A stretch of DNA of 64,000 nucleotides from Luteibacter jiangsuensis (GTDB lineage: Bacteria > Pseudomonadota > Gammaproteobacteria > Xanthomonadales > Rhodanobacteraceae), in the NCBI RefSeq assembly GCF_030812295.1, contig NZ_JAUSSK010000003.1, forward strand, positions 310,001-374,000. The letters are read 5' to 3'. A model generated the notes under the pieces. It was not told the origin of the DNA, made no database searches, and worked only from the letters and a program-made list of their open reading frames with translations. A program made the position numbers and the translations under genes. Within the stretch, counting starts at the first letter, position 1, and each line of letters starts with the position of its first letter. Positions 47,360 through 56,734 of this stretch are shown piece after piece.

Positions 47360-48291
47360 ATTCTCGCGTTCCACGCATGCTCCAGCCCTTCGCGAAGCGT
47401 GGTCGTGGGGCTCCAATCGAATAATTCGCATGCCTTCCTGTTGTCGAGCACCACTCTCTCTACATCGTATGGTGTTGCCGCCTGATATTCGCGCATCATA
47501 GGTTTGCCGGTAATATCATCGATCAGGTCGAGCATGTAATTGAGCGATACGGGGAGGCCGCTCGAGGCGTTGAAGACGGCTGTTCCTGGTGCAGCGGATC
47601 GTTCAAGGGCGCTCATGATTAGCTCGATCAGGTCCGACACGTAGAGATAATCGCGAATGGATTCTCCATTGCCTCGTATCACGACGGGCGTCCCCGTCGT
47701 TGCCGAATGAAATGCTGTTGGTACAATGCCGAAGCCCCGCCGGTATGGCTGGCCGGGTCCATATACGTTCGACGGCCGGAGCACCGTGACCGCGTGCTGA
47801 CCTTCATGTGCCCAAGCCGACAAGAAAGCCTCCGCAGCTGCCTTACCCGCGCTGTAATAGGCCTTGGGCTCCAAATGTGAGTCCTCCGTCGCGTTTCGCT
47901 CTCGTACGTCGCCGTAGATGGCACCGCCCGTGGATAGAAAGATCATGCGCTTCGGCGGCAGTCCAATGCTGGCTTCCATGAGATTTAGCAAGGGGCGCAG
48001 GTTGTCGTCGAGTTCCGTGATTGGTTTTCCTGCGCTGGAACTGGGAGTACTGGCCCCAGCGAGCCACACAACACCATCGACGGCCCGGATGAGGTTGGCA
48101 TAGGCGTCAGTGTCTAGACGCCCTGCGATCACGGATTGGACGTTCTCGAAAGTGACGGGTTGCCGGGAGAGGGCTGCTACTCCAAAACCGTCGGCCCGAA
48201 GGCGACGAATCAGGTGCGAGGCAATAAACCCATTCGCACCGACCACCAGCAGAGACGGTTTCGTGGCCGAGGATAGTTCTAAGGATCCCAT
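47356..48291 (-). CDS. NAD-dependent sugar epimerase/dehydratase (extended SDR)
   Basis: 311 residues. Rossmann motif VVGANGFIASHLIRRL and the YxxxK of YYSAGKAAAE are intact, with LRPSNVYGPGQP later. It resembles the UDP-hexose 4-epimerase/dTDP-sugar reductase groups. In this operon it most probably completes a nucleotide sugar precursor. Its specificity is not readable. Confidence 0.88.
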   Translation of the reverse strand: MGSLELSSATKPSLLVVGANGFIASHLIRRLRADGFGVAALSRQPVTFENVQSVIAGRLDTDAYANLIRAVDGVVWLAGASTPSSSAGKPITELDDNLRPLLNLMEASIGLPPKRMIFLSTGGAIYGDVRERNATEDSHLEPKAYYSAGKAAAEAFLSAWAHEGQHAVTVLRPSNVYGPGQPYRRGFGIVPTAFHSATTGTPVVIRGNGESIRDYLYVSDLIELIMSALERSAAPGTAVFNASSGLPVSLNYMLDLIDDITGKPMMREYQAATPYDVERVVLDNRKACELFDWSPTTTLREGLEHAWNARI

Positions 48292-48295
48292 GGCG

Positions 48296-49729
48296 TCAGC
48301 GTATCCTCGACGGAATGAGTTGCAGGAAGCCAGAAATCGCGGGATGTGAGGCGACCCAACCCACCGCCACGTGGACGAGCAAGGCCAGGCCGATGCCTGT
48401 TCCGATGCCCATCCAGGACGCAGGGAGCCAGGCGGCGCAGGCCACCGCGACCACAGTCGTACAGCCTGCTACCAGCAACGTTGGCAGGAGATCGCGTGCC
48501 TGTGCTGTGGCATCGTAGCGAAGCCGCGTTCCTACAAAGTAGGCGTTGAGGAGGTAGGATGCCGCGCTCGTCGCGACAGTGGACCAGGCGATCGCTGTTA
48601 TTCCCCAAGGCGCACTGGCAAGCAGGAGGGCGATCGCCAGGGACTTTTTTGCTACTTCTACCCGTAACACCAGTCGCGGTTCCCCCATGGCGTTCAGCGC
48701 GACCAGACTGAGCACATGGGCTGGCCAAGGAATGGCGCCCAATGCAAGGATCGACAGGAGTGGCCCTGCGGGGGCCCAGCGTGAGCCGTAGACGAAAGTG
48801 ACGATGGGGCTGGCATATACAGCTAGAACGATCATGAGCGGAACGAACGCGAAGAGGCTCATGAAAAGGGCGGCGCGATGTACTCTCTTTACCTCGGTCA
48901 GGTCGTGCCGTGCTGCAGAAAGTAAGGGGAGTCCCAATCGAGTGAGGAGGGCCGCGGCAAACGAAGTTGGTGCTTGCTGGGTGTTCTGTGCCAGTGAGTA
49001 GAAACCGAGGTCGCGAGCGGTGAACCAGCGCCCGATTACAACAGCCTGGAGTCGATTATAAGCCGTGTCGATCAGCCCAGCGGCGAGCATGTAACCGCCA
49101 AACGAAAAGATTGAAAGAGCATCCTTGTTCCGATATCGCCCGACAGGCCGCCAACCCGAAGCGACAAAGAGCATGAAGGCACGCATGCCGATCGACGAAA
49201 TGGCTTGCGCCACCAGTGCCCAGGGCCCGGCACCTGCCATCGCGAACAGAATAGCCACGGCTCCCGATGCCAGCGAACTTCCGACTTCCACGCGGGTTCG
49301 TATCTTGAAGCGCAGTTGCTGGGTCAGCAAGGCGTCCGGAACGACAGCAAGGGCATTCAGCGGAAAGACGGCGGAAAGGACGATGCACATCGCCGCGATT
49401 TCCGGTCGACCATAGAACGACGAAATTGCATGCGAGGCTGCGATCAACGCACCCATGGCTATCGTGGCGATGAAGAGATTGATGACGAATGCCGAGGTCT
49501 CTTCATCTGCCGAAGTGCGTTGCCGCTGAATAAGCGCGAGGCCGGTACCGGAGTCAACGAAGACGTTCCCCAGGGCTGTGAATACCAGCACCATGGCGAC
49601 GACGCCGTACGCCGAGGGGTCGACCAAGTGAGCGAGTACCACGGTCACGCCGAATTGCAATAGGTAGCGAACGCCGATCTCAAGTCCGCTCCAACGCGTC
49701 GCGTGCTTGACAGCGTTCGGTACGCTCAA
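48296..49729 (-). CDS. Wzx-type lipid-linked oligosaccharide flippase
   Basis: 477 residues with about twelve to fourteen hydrophobic segments, starting RWSGLEIGVRYLLQFGVTVV and continuing LVDPSAYGVVAMVLVFTALG, the typical opening of the MOP-family polysaccharide flippases (PST/WzxC type). It would move undecaprenyl-diphosphate-linked glycan to the periplasm. Its presence next to pilin genes suggests that a lipid-linked glycan is the substrate of the pathway. Confidence 0.92.
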   Translation of the reverse strand: MSVPNAVKHATRWSGLEIGVRYLLQFGVTVVLAHLVDPSAYGVVAMVLVFTALGNVFVDSGTGLALIQRQRTSADEETSAFVINLFIATIAMGALIAASHAISSFYGRPEIAAMCIVLSAVFPLNALAVVPDALLTQQLRFKIRTRVEVGSSLASGAVAILFAMAGAGPWALVAQAISSIGMRAFMLFVASGWRPVGRYRNKDALSIFSFGGYMLAAGLIDTAYNRLQAVVIGRWFTARDLGFYSLAQNTQQAPTSFAAALLTRLGLPLLSAARHDLTEVKRVHRAALFMSLFAFVPLMIVLAVYASPIVTFVYGSRWAPAGPLLSILALGAIPWPAHVLSLVALNAMGEPRLVLRVEVAKKSLAIALLLASAPWGITAIAWSTVATSAASYLLNAYFVGTRLRYDATAQARDLLPTLLVAGCTTVVAVACAAWLPASWMGIGTGIGLALLVHVAVGWVASHPAISGFLQLIPSRIR

Positions 49730-49771
49730 GGTGCACCCCGGGATGATGCCTGGTTCACGACGGCAAGCATC

Positions 49772-50410
49772 TCAGCGGGCCCTTGCCGGTACACCCATTA
49801 CGCGAGCACCATCGGCGACTGGACCAGTCACGCACGCGCCAGCGGCAACGAACGCGTTGTCTCCAATCGTCATCGGCTCATCGGCGTTGCCGTTTACGAC
49901 ACTGGCTCCGATGCCTATGAATACATGCGAGCCCACATGGACGCGACCGGCTAGGCGCGTACCGGGAGAAAGTATGGAGTAGTCTCCTATCCGGCAATCA
50001 TGTGAGAGCGATGAAGCCACATTGAGGTGAACATGCGCACCAAGTATGAGATTTACAGTGAGAATCGCACCGGGGAAAAGTATGCAACCTTCGCTAAGTG
50101 CCACGGTACGATGCAATTCCACGCTGGGATCACAGAGCGTTGCCGCCAACATACCGTGCGACATGCAAAGTCGTGCTGCGCGCTCCTTCAGTATCGGGTC
50201 GCCGACTGCGGCTACGAAAGGCCAGCCGTCGCAGTGCCCGGATTCGATCGCGTGTACCTCGATGCCGTTAAGCTCCGTCTCGCGCAGATAGCTTGCCTCT
50301 ACCACGAAGGCCATGGCTTCGGGGGGTACTCCGCAGCGTTCAGCAATGAATGCGACCTCGCGCGCGTGCCCGCCAGCGCCGAAGATCGCCAATTTCCCGT
50401 ATGGTGTCAT
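49772..50410 (-). CDS. NeuD/PglD-type sugar N- or O-acyltransferase
   Basis: 212 residues. The N-terminal LAIFGAGGHAREVAFIAERC is a nucleotide-sugar-binding Rossmann-like half. The C-terminal left-handed beta helix has hexapeptide repeats, with the catalytic His in ASSLSHDCRIGDYSILSPG. PglD, VioB-like and NeuD enzymes acetylate amino sugars with acetyl-CoA. It overlaps the transaminase gene by four bases, which makes the amino group of that product the likely acceptor. Confidence 0.92.
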   Translation of the reverse strand: MTPYGKLAIFGAGGHAREVAFIAERCGVPPEAMAFVVEASYLRETELNGIEVHAIESGHCDGWPFVAAVGDPILKERAARLCMSHGMLAATLCDPSVELHRTVALSEGCILFPGAILTVNLILGAHVHLNVASSLSHDCRIGDYSILSPGTRLAGRVHVGSHVFIGIGASVVNGNADEPMTIGDNAFVAAGACVTGPVADGARVMGVPARAR

Positions 50411-51582
50411 GGATGTTCAATGCCGCGTTCACATGCGAAGGCGATAACGTCGCAGATGAGGTGGACGTCATCGACGGTAAGCGACGGACCACTTGGAAGC
50501 ACAATGTTTCGTTCGGCAACCTGTTCTGTGTGCTGGAGAGATACTGTTGGCGCAGTGCCGGTGTAGGTTTTCATGCGATGGCAGCCTGGCCAGAAATACT
50601 TTCGAGCCAGGATGTTTTCCGCATGCAACACGTCAATGAGCTGATCGCGGGTCACGCGTGACGGTATATCCACAGCAGCCACAATGTAGTGATAATTGTT
50701 TTCTTCGCGCTCGTCGTATAGCACTAGTTCCACTCCCGGCACGTCAGCCAGGCGATCCCGATAGATCTCGTAACGGATTCTGTTTGCTTCGACGAATGAC
50801 GAAAGAGCTTCGAGATTCGTAAGTCCCATGGCGGCGCTGGCTTCCACCATCTTGCCGTTCGTGCCGTCATGAATAACGTTGTCGTAGCCCGCGAAGCCAA
50901 AGTTGCGCATTAGTCGCATCGTATCGGCCAGCACATCGTCGTTTGTAACAACGGCACCGCCTTCCAATGTATTGAAGACCTTGGTCGCGTGGAAACTAAG
51001 CACTTCGCACGCGCCAAAGGAGCCGATGCGCTTGCCGCGGTGCGTGCAGCGATAGGCATGGGCGGCATCGAACATGAGCTGAAGGTCGTGTTCCTCGGCG
51101 ATGTCACTCAGCGCTTCGATATCAGCTGGCCTTCCCCATGTGTGTACGGCGATAATGCCAGTGGTGCTTGGTGTTATAGCGGCTCGCACGGACTCCGGAG
51201 AAAGGTTATGAGTGCCTGGATCGATGTCAGCGAACACTGGCGTAATGCCCTGCCACGCAAGAGCATGCGCAGTCGCGATGAAGGTCCACGACGGTACGAT
51301 GACTTCCCCGGTCAGCCCTAACGCTCGAATCGCTATCTCCAGCGCGACCGTTCCGTTGCACATAGCCACGCAGTGACGCACGCCGAGGTCGCGGGCAACA
51401 CGTTGTTCGAACTCTTGTACCAGTGGACCATTATTCGTGAGCCATTTTCTGTCCAGCATCGCCTCAATGTGCGCGATGAACGTCGACCGATCGCCAGTGT
51501 TGGGTCGCCCTACGTGCACGGGTTCGTGGAAGCGCGGCTGGGCGCCTTGGATGGCGAGTGGGAACCTGGTCTGTGTGGTCAT
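50407..51582 (-). CDS. DegT/DnrJ aminotransferase, VioA-like (4-amino-4,6-dideoxyhexose)
   Basis: 391 residues from the ATG at 51582. The PLP lysine K201 lies in SFHATKVFNTLEGGA, and D172 in FDAAHAY binds the pyridine nitrogen. The WLTNNGP opening and the HATKVFNT motif are the same as those I recall for E. coli VioA, which aminates dTDP-4-keto-6-deoxyglucose to dTDP-viosamine. With the following acyltransferase it would make a dTDP-4-acylamino-4,6-dideoxyhexose. Confidence 0.9.
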   Translation of the reverse strand: MTTQTRFPLAIQGAQPRFHEPVHVGRPNTGDRSTFIAHIEAMLDRKWLTNNGPLVQEFEQRVARDLGVRHCVAMCNGTVALEIAIRALGLTGEVIVPSWTFIATAHALAWQGITPVFADIDPGTHNLSPESVRAAITPSTTGIIAVHTWGRPADIEALSDIAEEHDLQLMFDAAHAYRCTHRGKRIGSFGACEVLSFHATKVFNTLEGGAVVTNDDVLADTMRLMRNFGFAGYDNVIHDGTNGKMVEASAAMGLTNLEALSSFVEANRIRYEIYRDRLADVPGVELVLYDEREENNYHYIVAAVDIPSRVTRDQLIDVLHAENILARKYFWPGCHRMKTYTGTAPTVSLQHTEQVAERNIVLPSGPSLTVDDVHLICDVIAFACERGIEHP

Positions 51583-51643
51583 GGCTTGGTCGCTGTTTGA
51601 GGCAGTGTGACGGTGCGGCGGCCGGTGTTCAATCCCCGCACTG

Positions 51644-52750
51644 TCACGGTACTGGCGACAATAGTCGATATACATCGGCGTAGCGCTTTGCCGCATCATC
51701 CCAGGTACCGAACATGTCGCGAGCACTCGATCGGGCCAGCGCGCCGAATGCCGCATTCGTGGCGGGGTCCTCCAGGGAGGTTATTGCATCGGCATAACTG
51801 GACCTGTCGCGGCACAGGAAGCCATTTTTTCCATGATCGACGACGGTGGCATGCGCGGGCATGTTGGAGGCGACGATCGGGATGCCGGCCGCCTGTGCTT
51901 CGAGCATGGTCTGGGGCCTTCCTTCGGCATGGACGCTAAGTGTTATGAGCCCTTGTGCACGGGGAAACCATACTGACGCAAGTTGACTTGGTGAGGTGGC
52001 GCCGTGCCATTGCACCCAGTCTGGAATTGAAACACGCTCCTGCATCGGACCGAGGAGGTGCAACGTGCGCGGTTGGTCACGGAAAAGCGGTTCAGACCAT
52101 TCGAACAGGGGACCGAGCTTGTTGGCCGTGAGGCGAGTTACGGCAATCCATTCCGGAGTCGTCCGCGGTTGCCGGGCGACGTCATACCAAACCGGATCGA
52201 TACCGAATGATACTGGCACGATCCGGGCGACATCACCGAACGCGGACTCAAGCGTCGGAACCATCCATTCGGCATTAGGGCAGATCGCGACGGGGCGTTT
52301 CCTGAAGGTTCTACGCAGGAATGACCGTACCGTCGGAATGCGGAGAAGGTTGAGGTCGTTACCCAGCACGGCAACCACTACGGGTTTACCGTCGGCAGGT
52401 AACGGTAGCGCGCATTGCAGCCAGTTTACGTGGTAGAGGTCGATATCCTTCTCTCGACGATATGCGTTCCATAGCATGCGGAGGAGGCGTAAGGGGACGT
52501 TGGCGCCGCGCAGGCCACGTTCCCGCATGAGGTGGGATACGCCGCCGGCATCCATCAGTTGGCCTAGCCAGCGAGCTTCCTCAGGGGTAACGGTGCTTTG
52601 CACGTTATCAGGCAGTTCCCCTGGTGGGGCCCACAGACGCAATTTCATCCCTGGAATCCTGCCAAGGCCCCCTGCCAAGTGTCGGATGAACACGCCTCGC
52701 CAGTCCGCGTGGTCCACAGGATAGGATGTGCTGGTCATGAGGGTTTTCAT
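51644..52750 (-). CDS. GT4 family glycosyltransferase
   Basis: 368 residues, GT-B fold. The C-terminal donor site is EGRPQTMLEAQAAGIPIVAS, with PISFGIDP-type linker sequence earlier. There is no membrane helix. Its start overlaps the stop of the upstream GT-C/repeat gene (ATGA). It probably extends the glycan on the cytosolic face. Confidence 0.9.
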   Translation of the reverse strand: MKTLMTSTSYPVDHADWRGVFIRHLAGGLGRIPGMKLRLWAPPGELPDNVQSTVTPEEARWLGQLMDAGGVSHLMRERGLRGANVPLRLLRMLWNAYRREKDIDLYHVNWLQCALPLPADGKPVVVAVLGNDLNLLRIPTVRSFLRRTFRKRPVAICPNAEWMVPTLESAFGDVARIVPVSFGIDPVWYDVARQPRTTPEWIAVTRLTANKLGPLFEWSEPLFRDQPRTLHLLGPMQERVSIPDWVQWHGATSPSQLASVWFPRAQGLITLSVHAEGRPQTMLEAQAAGIPIVASNMPAHATVVDHGKNGFLCRDRSSYADAITSLEDPATNAAFGALARSSARDMFGTWDDAAKRYADVYRLLSPVP

Positions 52751-54753
52751 GTGCTCGCCTTAGCGGGGGCGCCGCCATAGGTCGCCGCCCGTTCCTGTAG
52801 TGACTTGATGGAACCGTCTAAGCGGCCATTGAGATTCAGCCGATGGAGTGCAGCCATGTGCTCGGCGACCACAGCTTCGTGACCGAGCACGAGTGCCTGT
52901 CGCACCACAGTGATGTGGTAGGCGGGCTCCGCGGGCTCCGCGGCGGATGCGGCCTGTGCCATGCGAAATCCGAGATCCCTGTCACCGAGCCCATTCCAGG
53001 CAAAATCTGCATAGGCGGCAAGCAGTCGACCCCGCGGCTTCGGGTGGCTCAGCGCAGCCATGTAAAGCCGTAGCAGTTGGTCTGAAGGAAGATTGCATTG
53101 GCCTTCGAGACTGCACGAACTCAACGACATGATCGAGCTTTCGTCCTCGATCGTGGGTGGTCGCCGCTTCAACTTTCGTTCCATGGAATCCCACCATTCC
53201 ATCCTGATTGGTTGGTGCATTCGGGACGCGAAATAAATGAGCGCCTGTTCAGGCAGCGTGGAGGAGCCAGGGAGCGAGGCTGCTCTTTCCAAAGGCGCCG
53301 CGACAAGCGGGACCACAGGTGAACTGGGCTTGTACCCGGAGACTATGATGTATGTCCGACCCAGTTCATATTGCGCACGCGGGGAATCGGGAGCCCGGAT
53401 GACCATTTCCTGGGCAAGCGATACGGGGTTTCTCCAGCGATAGGCGGAATAGGTAGTCAAAAGGCCCCAGTAAACAAATGCCACGCCGATCGCGACATCT
53501 CGCACGATGGACCGGCGAGTGCCTTGCGCGGGTGTGGCTCCCCTGAGCGTAGTTACCAAGGCGAGGATGATGCCCAAGCTGGCAAAGTAGTTACGGTGTT
53601 CGTAGATCAGCTCGAGCGGAACGATCGTCGCCGTCAGGGTGTGGGCCGCCAGGAACCATGCGATGCCGAGAGACAGCAACGGCGCTCGGCGCCGGGTGGC
53701 GAACGCCAGGCCAGCCAGGCCCAGCAGGCCGGCTATGCTGAGCAGGGTTGTCGGCGGGGACAACAGTCCGGTCGAGATCGTGAAATCGTCGTGGTAGAAG
53801 GATAGGGCGGATGGTGTAGGAACGATGATCCAGGCGACGTAGTCCAAGACGATCCGTGCCTCGCTCAGGAGGCGAGTAGTCATCGTGAAGTTGCGTGTCG
53901 CCCAAGTCGATGCTTGAAAGAGAGCAGGAGCGATCCAGGCGATGCCCAGGATGCCCGGTATGAAAAGAATCAGGGCAAATAGCACCGCGACGGGGCGCGG
54001 AAGACGCTGCCGTGGAGTCTTGTCACGGAAGACTATCCACTCGATGAGAAATGCATAGAGAGGCGTCAGGATCGCCGTCTCCTTCGCAAGCAATCCAATG
54101 CCGGTGCCGAGGACGAGCGATGCCGCGCTTAGCGCGAATCCCGATCCCGAACGTTGCATGCGCTGCCGTCCTGCGACATACCCGTATAGGCCGAGCAGGA
54201 CGAAGATGTTTGCGAGGCTCTCCATTCGCTGTACGACGTAGAGCACAGCGGTGAGATTGATGGGGAGGAGCAACCATGCGCCGGCAACGAGCGCGGCAGT
54301 TCGGCTTTCCCGTTCGTCTGGGACGTCACCCCGGGCGATAAGCCGGCGCGAGAGAAGGAAAACGAGCAGCCCATTCGCCAAATGAATGATGACGTTCGTC
54401 AGCTTCATTGCCATCGGATCGACGCCGCTGACGTAGATATTGAGCGCGAAGCTCAGCGATGCGAGCGGACGCTTGAAGTCGCTGGACGGCGAGGAGAGCG
54501 CCGCAGATGTCAGTTCCGCGAGCGACAGATGCTCGATGTGAAGGTCGGCATTGTCGACGATGTTGGGGTAATCGTCGAACAGCCATGCGCCTTGTAAGCC
54601 TGGAGCATACGCGATGAAAGCGACAAGCAGGGCGATCGCCATCCAAATGGCGGGATGACTGATTATCCGCTGGATACCTCGCGACGTGTTCAACGGAGAT
54701 AACCTTCGGCCGTCGTCATTGCGCGTTTTTCCTACTGTCTTTGGCCAAGGCAT
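52747..54753 (-). CDS. GT-C-like polytopic membrane protein with C-terminal repeats (paralogue 2)
   Basis: 668 residues, about ten to twelve transmembrane helices in the first 440. The first external loop has an acidic motif WLFDDYPNIVDN (D60-D61), the place where GT-C enzymes keep their catalytic Asp. Other shared marks: RPLASLSFALN, TNVIIHLANG, VLYVVQRMESLANIF and PLELIYEHRNYFAS. The C-terminal roughly 220 residues are soluble and helical, TPR-like. It is a clear paralogue of the neighbouring 54716-56680 gene. Resemblance to Tmtc-type O-glycosyltransferases is architectural. Probable pilin or surface glycosyltransferase; function not proven. Confidence 0.85.
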   Translation of the reverse strand: MPWPKTVGKTRNDDGRRLSPLNTSRGIQRIISHPAIWMAIALLVAFIAYAPGLQGAWLFDDYPNIVDNADLHIEHLSLAELTSAALSSPSSDFKRPLASLSFALNIYVSGVDPMAMKLTNVIIHLANGLLVFLLSRRLIARGDVPDERESRTAALVAGAWLLLPINLTAVLYVVQRMESLANIFVLLGLYGYVAGRQRMQRSGSGFALSAASLVLGTGIGLLAKETAILTPLYAFLIEWIVFRDKTPRQRLPRPVAVLFALILFIPGILGIAWIAPALFQASTWATRNFTMTTRLLSEARIVLDYVAWIIVPTPSALSFYHDDFTISTGLLSPPTTLLSIAGLLGLAGLAFATRRRAPLLSLGIAWFLAAHTLTATIVPLELIYEHRNYFASLGIILALVTTLRGATPAQGTRRSIVRDVAIGVAFVYWGLLTTYSAYRWRNPVSLAQEMVIRAPDSPRAQYELGRTYIIVSGYKPSSPVVPLVAAPLERAASLPGSSTLPEQALIYFASRMHQPIRMEWWDSMERKLKRRPPTIEDESSIMSLSSCSLEGQCNLPSDQLLRLYMAALSHPKPRGRLLAAYADFAWNGLGDRDLGFRMAQAASAAEPAEPAYHITVVRQALVLGHEAVVAEHMAALHRLNLNGRLDGSIKSLQERAATYGGAPAKAST

Positions 54754-56680
54754 CGTTCAAATGGGCGGTCTCTTTGCGCCAGTACCCTTGGTGCTCGAGC
54801 ACGCGATCGTGCAACCAGGCCATGGCTGTCCACGGACCTCGCCCTTGAGGATGGGGCAGCGTCTCGAAATAGGCTAGGTGTCGAAGGCCAAGAGCGGGTG
54901 CACCCGCCCTGCCCAGCGCGGCCGCCTGTTCGAGTGCCGCCTGCGGAGTTGGTGACAGCGCCAGCGCCTTGTCGAATTCTACGAGGGCGGAAGCCTGGTC
55001 GCCGCGCGCAAGCGCGAGCTCTCCTCTGGCATGGGCGATGTCCTGCATCCGTCCAGGAATCGATGCGATGACCTGATTTGACGCCGCCGCATTGAGGACG
55101 GTAAGGATGGCTTCGTCGTCAAGACCTGCGCAGCGTTGCGCTACGGCGCTGTCGATGGCTCCGAGGCTCCAATTCAGTAGGATGCGTCCGGGATCGCGCT
55201 TGGCATGTAGCAATGCGCCTTCTCCATAGTGGATATCGTCTTCAGTGACGGCGCCCATCTGGCACCGAAGATTCAGCAGTGTAAGAGCAATCTGCGGTTC
55301 GTCCGGGAAGTCGCTTCGACGCTCGATGAGTCGCTGTATGCCCAAATCCGCCCGGCCTGCGTCCCCCTCGACCTGCGCAGCATACGTTTGGGCCCGTGGC
55401 GAGTCCGGCGACTGCGCTGCCCAGGCGAGAGCTTGCGCAGGGGGATTATTCCAGAGCCTGACAAGCGAAAGAGACAGCAGGCTCATGCCTATCATGATAA
55501 TCACGGCGGCGATTATAGCTGTGCGGGATCGAAGAGATTTCCCTGCAACAAGAGCCGCAGGCCAGAATATCAACATGGCCGGCAGATAATTGCGATGTTC
55601 GAAGTACAGTTCCAGCGGAAGCGACGTGGATTCGATGATATGTCCCGCAAAATAGAAGAGCACCGCCATGGCAAATGCCGGCTGGGCCTTCCGATAGCGC
55701 AATGCTAGGCCAACTACGACTACGCAAGCGAGGATCGCAGGCGCTGTCCAGAAAGGATGCCACAAGTCCGTTGCAGCGGCGTACTGATCGTGAAAGACAC
55801 TGCCAGACGTCGGCAAGATTAGCCACAGCTGCCCCAGGTATATCCAGAGTATTGACGGCTCGGTGAGCAATCGTTGTCCAACGGTCCAACCGCGATAGGC
55901 GACGGACGCATTATCGATGCCTCGGTACGCCAGCCACGCCAGTACAGCCACGACAGCTAGTATCCAGGGCCAGCAACTGATCCGCAGCAGGTGACGGTAG
56001 CGCTTATCGTGTTCAGTCAGCTGTGGAAGGCAGCTGTCTATGGCGATGATCAGGAGTGGCAGCAGGATGCCGTTTGCCTTCGACAGGAGTGCTAGGAACG
56101 TCAGCAAGGGGATGCCAAGGAGGATTCCAACCCCGCTTTTTCCCTCCTCGATGCGAGTTCTTCCAGTCAGCCATAGATGAAGTCCCAACAAGACGAATGT
56201 CGTGGGAAGCATGGCCTCGCGCTGGACCACGTATAGCACCGTGGAAACGAACAGTGGATGGAGTAACCATGCCCCAGCGCCGACGCATGCACCAAAGGCC
56301 TTTGGGAATGCCTGTATTCCCAGAAGGCCGCCGAGGCGAAGAAGCAACCAGGCCAGCAGCACGCCGTTGAATAGGTGGATGAGAACGTTTGTACGTTTGA
56401 ACGGCTCTGCCGCAGTGGGCCAGTCGTGGCCGTCGATAAGGAACGAGAGCAGCGCGAGGGGGCGGCCCGTCGGATCCGCTGTTCCGGACGTGATGAAACG
56501 CAGAAATGTTGCGGTGTTGTCGATTGGGCCTTGTGCACCGAGTGAGGGCAGGTTTGCGTAATCGTCGAAGACGAAACCACCCTTGAGGCCTTGTGTGTAG
56601 ATCCACGCAGTCGCGATGATTGTCGCTAGCACGCAGGCAGCCACGACGAATAGATGGCGATCAGTACGCACGGAATTCAT
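54716..56680 (-). CDS. GT-C-like polytopic membrane protein with C-terminal repeats (paralogue 1)
   Basis: 654 residues, same plan as its downstream paralogue: FVFDDYANLPSLG (D39-D40) in the first external loop, RPLALLSFLID, TNVLIHLFNG, VLYVVQREAMLPTTFVLLG, PLELYFEHRNYLPAM, then TPR-like repeats such as ARGELALARGDQASALVEFD. It follows the pilA terminator by only four bases and overlaps the next gene by 38 bases. The position directly after the major pilin gene is that of pilin-specific glycosyltransferases such as TfpO or TfpW in Pseudomonas, although it lacks the Wzy_C-type motif. Confidence 0.85.
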   Translation of the reverse strand: MNSVRTDRHLFVVAACVLATIIATAWIYTQGLKGGFVFDDYANLPSLGAQGPIDNTATFLRFITSGTADPTGRPLALLSFLIDGHDWPTAAEPFKRTNVLIHLFNGVLLAWLLLRLGGLLGIQAFPKAFGACVGAGAWLLHPLFVSTVLYVVQREAMLPTTFVLLGLHLWLTGRTRIEEGKSGVGILLGIPLLTFLALLSKANGILLPLLIIAIDSCLPQLTEHDKRYRHLLRISCWPWILAVVAVLAWLAYRGIDNASVAYRGWTVGQRLLTEPSILWIYLGQLWLILPTSGSVFHDQYAAATDLWHPFWTAPAILACVVVVGLALRYRKAQPAFAMAVLFYFAGHIIESTSLPLELYFEHRNYLPAMLIFWPAALVAGKSLRSRTAIIAAVIIMIGMSLLSLSLVRLWNNPPAQALAWAAQSPDSPRAQTYAAQVEGDAGRADLGIQRLIERRSDFPDEPQIALTLLNLRCQMGAVTEDDIHYGEGALLHAKRDPGRILLNWSLGAIDSAVAQRCAGLDDEAILTVLNAAASNQVIASIPGRMQDIAHARGELALARGDQASALVEFDKALALSPTPQAALEQAAALGRAGAPALGLRHLAYFETLPHPQGRGPWTAMAWLHDRVLEHQGYWRKETAHLNDALAKDSRKNAQ

Positions 56681-56683
56681 CCA

Positions 56684-56716
56684 AAGAAAAAGGGGCCGCG
56701 AAACGGCCCCTTCTTT
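56684..56716 (-). terminator. Rho-independent terminator after pilA1
   Basis: On the minus strand, GGGGCCG-TTTCG-CGGCCCC followed by TTTTTCTTT. It ends four bases before the start of the GT-C gene, so any expression of the downstream operon from the pilin promoter must be read-through. Confidence 0.9.
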
Positions 56717-56734
56717 TGAAGTGCATGGAGCGTA

